A stretch of 64,000 nucleotides of DNA, taken from positions 124,001-188,000 of the forward strand of contig NZ_BNBE01000001.1 in the NCBI RefSeq assembly GCF_014654895.1. The letters run 5' to 3'. Source of the stretch: Streptomyces filamentosus. Lineage in GTDB: Bacteria; Actinomycetota; Actinomycetes; Streptomycetales; Streptomycetaceae. Below the pieces are notes generated by a model. That model ran no database searches. It saw only the letters and a program-made list of their open reading frames with translations, and was not told the DNA's origin. Positions 56,469 through 64,000 of this stretch are shown piece after piece; position 1 is the stretch's first letter; every line of letters starts with the position of its first letter. A program made the translations under genes and the position numbers.

Positions 56469-59400
56469 TTACCCACCTTGGTGCTGTCGCACTCCCGGGA
56501 ACCCTGTCTCTCCCGGCTCAGCGGCTGTCGCCGTGCCGACGGCCGGTGCGGCGTGCCGCCCGCCGGGCCGGGCGAGAAGGTGGCGGGGGTCCGTCGCCCG
56601 GGTGATGGCCGTTTCGACCGCCGCGACGCGGTCGGCGAGCAGGCCGAGGGCGGCGACCGCCCTCGCCAGGGGCTCTCCTCCGGAGTCACCCAGCGCACGG
56701 GTGCGGGCATGGGCGGCGGTGATCTCGGCCCAGCGGGCGGCTTGCGCCGGCGTCCGGGTGCCGCGGAGTTCGGCGAGCTTGAGGAGGTTGGCCTCGGCGT
56801 CGGCGGTGAGGGTCTGGGCCTCGGCGGTGTAGTGGTCGTCGATGACGGCGGCGAGCTCGGCGTCGTTCATCGCGGGCGAGACGCGGGTGGCGATCTTGTT
56901 CATGGTGCGGTACGAGCCCTGGAGCCGGAAGGGCGGTTCGGTACGGGCTTCTTCCGAGCGGGCGGCGGAGGCGATGTACTCGGCGTTGACGGCCAGGACG
57001 GTCTCGCGTGCCGTCAGCAGGTGCCGGAGAACGGCCAGGACCTGGTCGAGCTCGGCCGGGGCATAGGGGTGGGAGAGGCGGTCGCGGCGCGCGGTCGGGT
57101 CCCCCGCCGCCAGGCGGACGAGCAGTTCCACGTCCGTGCGCTCGCGGCCGGCGAGCGGGGCGAGCACCGGGTTCGAGGTGAGGGCGTTCTCGATGAAGCT
57201 GAGGGCGAAGACGTCCTCCTTACCGGTGAGGACGTCGCCGAGGTTCCACACGTCGGCGCGGTTGGCGAGCATGTCGGGGACGCGGAAGGCGTGCCCGGAC
57301 TCGGTGTACGGGTTGCCGGCCATGCAGACGGCGAAGCGCTTGCCGCGCAGGTCGCGTCCGTTCAGCGTCCGGGTGGCGTCGCAGAGGGGGATGAACTTCT
57401 GCAGGAACTCGGGCGAGCAGTGCTGGATGTCGTCGAGGTACAGCAGGACGTTGTCGCCCGCGGCGAGGGCGAAGGCGATCTTCTCCAGTTCACGGCGCGC
57501 GGTGGCATCGGGGGCCTCAGCCGGGTCGAGGGTGACCGTGCGCTGTCCGAGCGCCGGGCCGTCGATCTTGACGAGGAGGAGGCCGAGGCGGTCGGCAACG
57601 TACTCGATGAGCGTGGTCTTGCCGTAGCCGGGCGGGGACAGGAGCAGCAGCAGGCCGTGGGAGTCGCTGCGCTTGGCGTCGCCGGCCGCACCCAGCTGCT
57701 TGGCCAGGTTGTCGCCGATGAGCGGGAGGTAGACGTCGTCGACGAGGCGGTTGCGGACGAAGGAGGACATCACCTTGGGCCGGTACTCGTCCAGTCGGAG
57801 CCGTACGCGCTCCGTGTCGACGAGAACGCGGCGACGCTGTTGGTAGGCGCGGTGGGCGGGCACGTCGTCGGCGGCGAAGGCCGCCGTCCTGGCGAGGAAC
57901 TCGTCGAGACGGAGGTCCAGGGCGCGGTCCGTCAGCCTCGGGTGACTGCCGAGGAGACCGGTGACCTTCGCCCCGGCGGTGCCCTCACCTTCGTAGCGTT
58001 CGAGATCCGGAGAGAGCTCGACGGCGACCGCCTCGGCGAGCACGTCCGCGTCGAGGCCGTCGCCTGACGCGGACGCGTAGGCCGTGAGCCAGGCTTCGAC
58101 GTGCTGTCGGCGTGCGCCGGGGGTGGCGAGGGCGGCGAGGGAGTCGTCGTACGAGGAGGTGCCGACGGCGTGGCGGAACTTCTCCAGGAGCGTGCGGGCC
58201 GGGGTGGACAGGACGAATCCGGTCGGTTCGGCGGCGAGTTCCTCGACGAGGTACGCGGCGGCGGCCGGATCTCCGATCTCTTCGGTGAGGTGCCGTCGCA
58301 GTCCGTCGAAGACGGACTCGGTGCCGAAGAGGTCGCGGGCGTGGGTGAGGGAGGTGGCCCGCTCGGCCCACTGTGCGCGGTCCTCGGCCGTGGCGGTGTG
58401 GGCCCAGTGGAGCTGGGCGGTCGCCCGTGCCCGGCCGGAGTGCCTGAGCAGACCGGCCGTCGCGTGCAGGTCGACCAGCGCCCTCAGGATGACGGCGGCG
58501 TCGTGGTCGTGGACGCCCCGCTCGTACCCTTCGCCGTAGGCCCCTTCCGCCGCTCGCCGGGCGAGGGCGTGGAGGTCCTCGTCCGCCAGGCCGCCGGCGC
58601 CGTACTCGGTGAGGAGGCGGGCGGCCAGGTGCTCGGAGCGGTAGACCTCCGGGGACTCGGAGGGCAGGGGGCGGGTCCAGAAGCGGCGGGCCTCCTCGAA
58701 GGCCGGGTCGGTGACGGGCGCCCGGTAGTCCGTGCCGGTCAGGGCGAGGGTCAGCGCGTCGCCGGACGGTACGAGGGTGAGTTCGGGGGTCTGGCGGTGG
58801 ACGGCGAAACGGTGCCGGCCGAGCCGGATGGTGTCCCCTCCGTCGGAGAACAGGTCGGTACGGTCCCGCAGCGCGCGTCCGGCCTCCTGGCGGGCGGCGG
58901 CGAGCCGGCTCTCCAGTTCCTCCGCCCGCGTCCGGTCCCCGAGGTCCCGGAGGGCGGCCGCGGTGCGCCTGACCTTGACGACCATCGGGTCGGACGCGAA
59001 GTAGGCGTGGACCTCGTCCTGGTCCTTCAGGGTCGCGGAACGGCGGGCGACCGCCTCCAGGACCCTCATGGCCGAGTCGGCGTGCCGCTCCGCCTGCCGG
59101 GCACGGGTGTCCTGGAGGGACTGCCTGCGTGCCGAGAGCGCCTCGTGGATGTCCGCGCGCTTCTCGGCCAGTTCGTCGAGGAAGCCTTCGGAGGCGGAGA
59201 ACCGGGCCTCCAGGTTCTCCAGCTGGAGCATCAGGCGGCCGAGCTGGTCGTCGCACGCCTCGGGGGTGTCGGCCGCGGCGAGGGCGCTGGTGACCGTCTG
59301 GCCGAGCAGCGCGAGTTCGGCGGCGAACTCGGCCGCGCCTTCGCGGTCGAGGAGTTCGGTGCGCCGGGCGGTGAGGACGGCACGGGCGCGGTTCAGGGCG

Positions 59401-61364
59401 CCGAGCACGTCCGCGATCCTGCCGAGGATCGCGGTGCGGAGGGTGGCGTCCCCGACGTCGAGCCCGGCGATGATCTCGCTGACGGTCCGCAGGGCGAGCG
59501 TGCTCGCGTCGATCCGCTCGCCGAGGGGGCCGGCCTCGGCGGCGGTGACCAGATCCCGCGCCTGGACGGCGAGCGCCTCGGCCTCCGCGTGCTGAGGGGC
59601 GAACGCGTCGTCGCGGCCGAGGAAGAGCACGGCCCGTCCGGCCGCCGTGACGATGTCGTCCTCGGTCTCGGCCGCCAGGGACTCGATCGCGTCGGCGTCC
59701 GCGTACCGCATCTCCTTGAGCGTCAGCACATGGCCCTGTGCCTGGCGCAGTTCGGTGATCCGGGAGATCCATTCCTCCGCCGTGGCGGGGGCTTCGCCGT
59801 GGACGCGCCTTGTCAGCCGGGCGATGCGTTCGGCGGCCTTCGTGAGGGCTTCCGCCGCCTGGCGGGTGAGGGTGGTGACGGTCTCGAACTCGTCGAGGAC
59901 CTGCGTGAGCGTGCCGAGAAGTCCGTTCAGCGGGGCACGGAGGTCTCCGGCCGCCGGGTCTCCGAGCCAGTGGTGGACGTCGTCCGCGTGGACGCAGGCG
60001 GCGCGCAGGGCTTCGTACACCTCGCCGGCGGGTGTGAGCTCGGTGGCCTGACGGGCGATCGACAGGCAGTCGGAGATGCCCCGGACGAGGTCGGCGTTGC
60101 CGATGCGGCCCAGGGGCCCGTCGCCGGTGGGTGGCGCGTGGACGTCGGAGAGGTACGGCGTCCGCCAGACCTGTACCTGGTGGATCCGTCCGGGCTCTCC
60201 CCCGCCGTCGCGCAGGAGCAGCATCGTTCCGTCGTCGAGCAGCGCGTGCCCGTGGCCGGAGAGAGGGGCGGCGATCTCCTTGCGGATCAGGTTGTACGGG
60301 AGGAGCAGGGCACGTCCCTCGGCCTGGTCCTGGAAGACGTACAGGAGGTCCTCCCCGTTGGGGGAACGGATCACCTGGTCGAAGGCGAGTCCCGAGGTGT
60401 CGGCGTCGAAGGTCTTCACGGTGCCGGTGGCGAGGCAGTAGCCACCGGGGAACACGAGACCGGCGTCCTCGGGCAGGCGCAGGCACGCCTGCTCCAGGCC
60501 GTCGAGACGGGAGACCGCCCCGGTGAGGGTGTTGAAGACGAGGTGCCGCCGGACCTCTTCCTTGTAGGGGCGTACCCGCACGAGGACCAGGGGGCCGACG
60601 GTCTCGTGGGCGACCTCGGCGTCGGCCAGGGACTGCAGCGGCTCCTCGACCGGTTCGATGTGGATGCCGTCGGCGGTCTCCGTGTCGTTCTCCGTCTTCA
60701 GGGTCAGGGCCCCGCCGACCGTGGAGACGAAGAGACGGCCGCCTCCGACCGCGATGTGAGGGAAGCGGCCAGGTACATGGTCCTGGCGGCCGGCCTCGAC
60801 CCAGTCGACCTCCTGGGAGGCGGGCAGGACGTGGTCGCGCTCGCCCCGGGCGTCGAGGAACCGCGGCGCGCCCGAGGGGCCGATGGCCCAGCGCAGGACA
60901 CGCAGGTCCCCCGCCTTCTCCCCCACCTGGAAGACGGCGAGCAGACGGCCGTCGACACGGCGCAGTCTCAGCAGACGGGCGCCCCGGAAGTAGCGGTGCA
61001 GCGCCACGAACTCGCGGCGGAAGTCGGGGTCGTCGAGGAGGCCGGGGACAGCGTCCTCGGGCAGGGCGTTCAGGTCCCGGTCGTACAGGGTGAAGGTGTC
61101 GGCGACCGTGGGCTCCGCTCCACCCGTGGTCGCCGTGTGACGGCCCACGAGCAGGAGGTCGTCACCGACGGCTACAACGTCCCGGGGCAGGCAGGCCTGC
61201 TCGGTCCGGAGGTGGGCCGTACGGGTGAGGGCCAGTTCTCCCGACCCGAACTCCGCGATCCGCGCCTCGTTGAGGGCCTCGGCGCGCCGGGCGAGTTCGC
61301 CCGCCTGGGCGGTGAGGCGGTCGCGCAGCACCGCGTACGCGTCCTGGTCGATTCCGGTGCTCAT
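56469..61364 (-). CDS. Giant DNA-repair-type AAA ATPase (DUF3686 family)
   Basis: The 1,631-residue protein has a propeller-like N-terminal half (repeats such as DTFTLYDRDLNALP and GRLFVSTVGGALTLKTEND), a long coiled-coil middle (around residues 480-830) and an AAA ATPase domain near residues 1,220-1,400. That domain carries Walker A LSPPGYGKTTLIEYVADRLG (about 1,241) and Walker B NVLLYLDDIQHC (about 1,305). From memory this is the DUF3686 family, annotated as DNA-repair ATPase and repeatedly found beside flotillin genes. Its real function is unknown. It lies between the flotillin and NfeD/SPFH genes, all on one strand. Confidence 0.86.
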   Translation of the reverse strand: MSTGIDQDAYAVLRDRLTAQAGELARRAEALNEARIAEFGSGELALTRTAHLRTEQACLPRDVVAVGDDLLLVGRHTATTGGAEPTVADTFTLYDRDLNALPEDAVPGLLDDPDFRREFVALHRYFRGARLLRLRRVDGRLLAVFQVGEKAGDLRVLRWAIGPSGAPRFLDARGERDHVLPASQEVDWVEAGRQDHVPGRFPHIAVGGGRLFVSTVGGALTLKTENDTETADGIHIEPVEEPLQSLADAEVAHETVGPLVLVRVRPYKEEVRRHLVFNTLTGAVSRLDGLEQACLRLPEDAGLVFPGGYCLATGTVKTFDADTSGLAFDQVIRSPNGEDLLYVFQDQAEGRALLLPYNLIRKEIAAPLSGHGHALLDDGTMLLLRDGGGEPGRIHQVQVWRTPYLSDVHAPPTGDGPLGRIGNADLVRGISDCLSIARQATELTPAGEVYEALRAACVHADDVHHWLGDPAAGDLRAPLNGLLGTLTQVLDEFETVTTLTRQAAEALTKAAERIARLTRRVHGEAPATAEEWISRITELRQAQGHVLTLKEMRYADADAIESLAAETEDDIVTAAGRAVLFLGRDDAFAPQHAEAEALAVQARDLVTAAEAGPLGERIDASTLALRTVSEIIAGLDVGDATLRTAILGRIADVLGALNRARAVLTARRTELLDREGAAEFAAELALLGQTVTSALAAADTPEACDDQLGRLMLQLENLEARFSASEGFLDELAEKRADIHEALSARRQSLQDTRARQAERHADSAMRVLEAVARRSATLKDQDEVHAYFASDPMVVKVRRTAAALRDLGDRTRAEELESRLAAARQEAGRALRDRTDLFSDGGDTIRLGRHRFAVHRQTPELTLVPSGDALTLALTGTDYRAPVTDPAFEEARRFWTRPLPSESPEVYRSEHLAARLLTEYGAGGLADEDLHALARRAAEGAYGEGYERGVHDHDAAVILRALVDLHATAGLLRHSGRARATAQLHWAHTATAEDRAQWAERATSLTHARDLFGTESVFDGLRRHLTEEIGDPAAAAYLVEELAAEPTGFVLSTPARTLLEKFRHAVGTSSYDDSLAALATPGARRQHVEAWLTAYASASGDGLDADVLAEAVAVELSPDLERYEGEGTAGAKVTGLLGSHPRLTDRALDLRLDEFLARTAAFAADDVPAHRAYQQRRRVLVDTERVRLRLDEYRPKVMSSFVRNRLVDDVYLPLIGDNLAKQLGAAGDAKRSDSHGLLLLLSPPGYGKTTLIEYVADRLGLLLVKIDGPALGQRTVTLDPAEAPDATARRELEKIAFALAAGDNVLLYLDDIQHCSPEFLQKFIPLCDATRTLNGRDLRGKRFAVCMAGNPYTESGHAFRVPDMLANRADVWNLGDVLTGKEDVFALSFIENALTSNPVLAPLAGRERTDVELLVRLAAGDPTARRDRLSHPYAPAELDQVLAVLRHLLTARETVLAVNAEYIASAARSEEARTEPPFRLQGSYRTMNKIATRVSPAMNDAELAAVIDDHYTAEAQTLTADAEANLLKLAELRGTRTPAQAARWAEITAAHARTRALGDSGGEPLARAVAALGLLADRVAAVETAITRATDPRHLLARPGGRHAAPAVGTATAAEPGETGFPGVRQHQGG

Positions 61365-61395
61365 CCTCTGCCGCTCCTTGTACCGTGGTGATGGA

Positions 61396-61440
61396 CGGGT
61401 CCGGTGCCGGTGACTCCCCCGTTCGCCGGCACCGGGCCCG
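61396..61440 (-). terminator. Hairpin between flotillin and ATPase genes
   Basis: A 15-bp stem with one G-U pair (61396-61410 with 61426-61440) and a 15-nt loop lies in the 100-nt gap. In the middle of an apparent operon it could act as a partial terminator or an mRNA-processing site that sets the ratio of flotillin to ATPase. Confidence 0.5.
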
Positions 61441-61464
61441 TTCTGACCGCACCCCCGTGGGCGG

Positions 61465-63480
61465 TCAGTTCGTGGCCGCGCCGTTCAGCGCGGCGGTCTC
61501 CGCCGGTACGGCGCCCTCCGCGGGCGCGTCCAGCAGGCCGGAGTTCATGACCTTGGCGAGGAGCGCGGAGACGCTCAGGTTCTGCACGTCGGTCGTGGAC
61601 AGGGATCCGAGCACCTTGGTGAGGTCCCCGGTGAAGGAGCCCTCGCCGTTCAGCCAGGGGCCCGCGAGGGCCTGCATCGTGCTGGAGTGGTCGACGAACC
61701 CGTCGACGGACTTGCCCAGCGCGATGGACTGCACGAGCCGGTCGAGGAAGACGGACTCCCCGCCGACGATGCTGATGTCCGCGTTCTCAAGGCCGGTGGC
61801 GAGCACCGTGGCCTGGGCCTCGGCGACCTGCCGCTGGACGTCGAGACCGGCGAGCCGGATCTCCTTCTCCGCCTCCAGCCGGAGCCGGTACTCCTCGTGC
61901 GTACGGGACGCCTCGTCGAACGCGGCGACGGCGATCGCCTTCTGGTTCAGGCCCTCGGCCTCCGCCTTCAGCTTCTCGCCGATCGCGGTCGCCTCGGCGA
62001 GCGCCTTGGCCCGCAGCCCCTCGGCCTCGGCGCGCAGCCGGGCCTCGGTGGCGTCGGCCTCGGCGCGGCCAGCCTTCTCGATGGCGTCGGCCTCCTTCTC
62101 GCGGACCTGGACGGCGGCGAGCCCTTCGGCGGCGGCCTCGGCCTGGACGCCTTCCGCGAGGCGGATCTTGGCGCGGGCGTCCATGTCGGCCGCCTTGTGC
62201 CGGGCCTCGGCCAGGGTCAGCTCCTCGGCGGCCCGGTGGATCGCGGCCTGCTCGGCGGCCTCGGCCGCCTTGATGTCCTTGACCAGCTTCTCCTGGGCCT
62301 CGGCCTCGGCGGCGATGACCAGGGCCTGCCGCTCGCGCTCGGCCTCCTCCACGGTCCGCAGCCGCTTGATGGACTCCTCCTGCTCGGCGACCGTGCGGTC
62401 GACGGCGACCCGCTCCCGGATGACCTCCGCGATGTCCCGGCGCTCCGCCTCGACCTCCTTCTCGGCCGCGATGCGGTTCAGCTCGGTCTCCCGGTCGCGG
62501 GCGATGACCTCCAACAGGCGGTCCTTCTCGATCCGCTCGTTCTCGATCGCGATGACCCGCTCGCGGTTCTTCTGCGCGACGACGACCTCGCGGGCCTGGT
62601 TCTCCCGCTGCACACCCAGCTGCTCCTCCGTACGCAGGAACGCGCTCTGCGCCCGCAGCCGCTCCTCCTCCACGACCTTCGCGGTCTCCGCCTCCTCGCG
62701 GGCCCGGACGGTCTCGATCTCACGCCTCTGCTTGATCTCCGCGTCCGCCTGACGCCGCTCCAGCTCCAGGATCGCCTCGCGGGCGTCGACGTTCTGGCGG
62801 GTGATCTCCTTCTGCTCGTGCTGCCGCAGCTCGTTGGTGCGGACGTTCTCGGCGGCGGTCAGCTCGGTGATCTTGCGGATGCCCTGGGCGTCGAGGATGT
62901 TGCCGGCGTCGAGCTGGGTGAGCGGGGTCTGCTCCAGGTGGTCGATGGCGGCGTCCTCAAGGCTGTAGCCGTTGAGGTCGATGCCGATCAACTCGATGAT
63001 GCGGAAGCGGAGTTCCTCGCGCTTGGTGTAGAGGTCGGTGAAGTCCATCTGCTTGCCGACCGACTTCAGCGCCTCGGAGAACTTCGCGTTGAACAGCTCC
63101 TGGAGCGTTGCCTGGTCGCTGGCCCGGGCCGTGCCGATGGCCTGGGCGACCTTGATGACGTCGTCGACCGTCTTGTTCACCCGGACGAAGAAGGAGATCC
63201 GGATGTCGGCCCGGATGTTGTCCCGGCAGATCAGGCCGTCCCGGCCGGTCCGGGAGATCTCGATGGTCTTCACCGAGATGTCCATGACCTCGGCCTTGTG
63301 GAGCACGGGCAGGACCACCTGCCCGGTGAAGGTGACGTCCACCTTCCGCATCTTGGAGACGATCAGCGCCTTGCCCTGCTCCACCTTGCGGAACAGCCGG
63401 CCGACCATGAACAACGCCGCGACGACGGCGAGCAGGACAACGGCGACGAGCACGCCGAGGCCCGAGGTGATGGCATCCAT
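61465..63480 (-). CDS. Flotillin (YqiK-like)
   Basis: The 671-residue protein has an N-terminal hairpin membrane segment (LGVLVAVVLLAVVAALFMVG), a band-7 domain with VEQGKALIVSKMRKVDVTFT, DGLICRDNIRADIRISFFVR and a long heptad-rich coiled coil, about residues 200-560 (for example EAEAQEKLVKDIKAAEAAEQ). It ends in a Gly/Ser/Ala-rich tail after GGESVFLDRLVQSIALGKSV. This is the full flotillin layout and matches YqiK of Escherichia coli in size class. It follows the YqiJ-like gene by 59 nt. Confidence 0.93.
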   Translation of the reverse strand: MDAITSGLGVLVAVVLLAVVAALFMVGRLFRKVEQGKALIVSKMRKVDVTFTGQVVLPVLHKAEVMDISVKTIEISRTGRDGLICRDNIRADIRISFFVRVNKTVDDVIKVAQAIGTARASDQATLQELFNAKFSEALKSVGKQMDFTDLYTKREELRFRIIELIGIDLNGYSLEDAAIDHLEQTPLTQLDAGNILDAQGIRKITELTAAENVRTNELRQHEQKEITRQNVDAREAILELERRQADAEIKQRREIETVRAREEAETAKVVEEERLRAQSAFLRTEEQLGVQRENQAREVVVAQKNRERVIAIENERIEKDRLLEVIARDRETELNRIAAEKEVEAERRDIAEVIRERVAVDRTVAEQEESIKRLRTVEEAERERQALVIAAEAEAQEKLVKDIKAAEAAEQAAIHRAAEELTLAEARHKAADMDARAKIRLAEGVQAEAAAEGLAAVQVREKEADAIEKAGRAEADATEARLRAEAEGLRAKALAEATAIGEKLKAEAEGLNQKAIAVAAFDEASRTHEEYRLRLEAEKEIRLAGLDVQRQVAEAQATVLATGLENADISIVGGESVFLDRLVQSIALGKSVDGFVDHSSTMQALAGPWLNGEGSFTGDLTKVLGSLSTTDVQNLSVSALLAKVMNSGLLDAPAEGAVPAETAALNGAATN

Positions 63481-63539
63481 GAGAGAACCCCGTGTCGATC
63501 GAAGAGTGCGTACCCGCTCAGGCGGCGGTACGCGAAGAA

Positions 63540-63944
63540 TCAGGTGCGGGCACGTCGCCCCGGGCCCGGCCGTGGCGACGTCCTCGGGAACGAGGCGCGT
63601 CGCCGTAGGCCGAAGACCCACTTCGTCAGCCACCAGGACAGGGTCAGAGCACCCGCGAGCAGGAACACGGACAGCGGCAGGGCCCAGACTCCGGGCAGTC
63701 CGGCCCGGCCGAGCAGCACCATGCCGCAGACGTCGAGCACCCACCCGGTGGCGACGACGGCGGATGCCGCCGTGGCGGCCGACGTGTCACCGAGCCCCAG
63801 AACCTCGGTGTCCGCGTCGGCATCGAAGGTGTCCGGGGCTGTGACGCGGCAGAGCACCAGCGTCCAGAAGCCGATCACGGCGGCGAATGCGGTGGTCATC
63901 ACCAGACAGGGAAAGCCGAAGGCCGCTCCGATGAACTCGCTCAT
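63540..63944 (-). CDS. YqiJ-like small membrane protein
   Basis: The 134-residue protein has three hydrophobic segments (GFPCLVMTTAFAAVIGFWTL, ASAVVATGWVLDVCGMVLLG, LSVFLLAGALTLSWWLTKWV), with an acidic stretch DTFDADADTEVLGLGD after the first. The layout resembles the membrane part of YqiJ proteins, which precede flotillin genes, but the C-terminal OB fold of YqiJ is missing; the protein ends in a short Arg/Pro tail. The ATG at 63944 is preferred. It is the first gene of the flotillin operon in this window. Confidence 0.72.
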   Translation of the reverse strand: MSEFIGAAFGFPCLVMTTAFAAVIGFWTLVLCRVTAPDTFDADADTEVLGLGDTSAATAASAVVATGWVLDVCGMVLLGRAGLPGVWALPLSVFLLAGALTLSWWLTKWVFGLRRRASFPRTSPRPGPGRRART

Positions 63945-64000
63945 CGCCGCTCCCCCCGTGACAGCTCTTCCGGATCCCGGCACCAGTGACACAACACCTC

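Noticed and set aside
58101..61391. A 1,096-codon open frame on the plus strand opposite the giant ATPase
   Set aside because: The composition (Gly/Val/Glu/Arg-rich, no motifs) is that of a codon shadow; the minus-strand frame has clear AAA motifs.
1..64000. CRISPR arrays, prophage modules, rRNA or replication origin
   Set aside because: No regularly spaced repeats, phage structural genes, rRNA sequence or DnaA-box cluster was seen on reading through the window.

Overview
The window is high-GC actinobacterial chromosome, almost certainly from a Streptomyces. The signs are many GTG starts, GTGA and ATGA stop/start overlaps, Streptomyces-type XRE regulators, a complete ectoine/hydroxyectoine locus, and WXG-like, STAS, SpoIIE-phosphatase and AGCS genes typical of that genus. 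No rRNA, tRNA, CRISPR array, replication origin or prophage was recognised. Much of the first 31 kb looks like accessory DNA, with regulators, glycosyltransferases, pseudogenes and insertion-sequence remnants.

Layout. 1-3.5 kb: the edge of a membrane protein gene, an IrrE-like zinc protease, a PPOX-fold protein, and a peptide deformylase overlapping its own XRE regulator. 3.6-9.1 kb: a compact run of four glycosyltransferase-like genes, a P-loop kinase on the opposite strand and an FkbM methyltransferase, followed by a Nudix pseudogene. 9.8-13.6 kb: a flavoprotein/XRE divergent pair around a palindrome, then a chain of small genes of unknown function. 13.7-18 kb: a DUF3644 protein, then a 3-kb segment bounded by near-identical inverted repeats that holds an Asp-nucleophile hydrolase, its divergent GlxA-type regulator and a broken IS5-like transposase. 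18-27 kb: an MTA-phosphorylase-like gene, a GT87-like membrane transferase, a membrane sulfite-oxidase-like protein, a methyltransferase, a DUF2064-type transferase, a GT2, a two-component system and a sugar-nucleotide epimerase. These look like one functional locus for an unidentified glycoconjugate.

27-32 kb: stress and signalling genes, including an orphan paralogue of a later gene, a SpoIIE phosphatase, MarR, a deazaflavin-type oxidoreductase and a Cys-rich copper-binding protein. 32-38.4 kb: ectABCD followed directly by ehuBCDA, for making, hydroxylating and re-importing ectoine. 38.5-43.2 kb: DM13 protein, small membrane proteins, and a Na+/H+ antiporter with a CBS-domain protein. 43.2-47.4 kb: an eroded copy of the nhaA 3' end, then a four-gene WXG/secretion-like cassette whose first gene carries an in-frame amber codon. 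47.7-54.2 kb: STAS protein, ABC-2 exporter, NhaA and an alanine/cation symporter. 54.9-63.9 kb: a one-strand operon of stomatin-like SPFH, NfeD, a 1,631-residue AAA ATPase, flotillin and a YqiJ-like membrane protein.

The most unexpected structure is a 25-nt sequence present four times without a mismatch. Each copy lies 27-49 nt upstream of a start codon and in the same orientation as the gene: CPA1 antiporter, STAS protein, ABC exporter and NhaA. It looks like a shared RNA leader or operator, and two of its four targets are Na+/H+ antiporters. Other leads are the flotillin/ATPase operon, the glycosyltransferase island with a gene resembling a marine T4-like phage family, and three genes interrupted by nonsense codons that C-to-T type transitions would explain.
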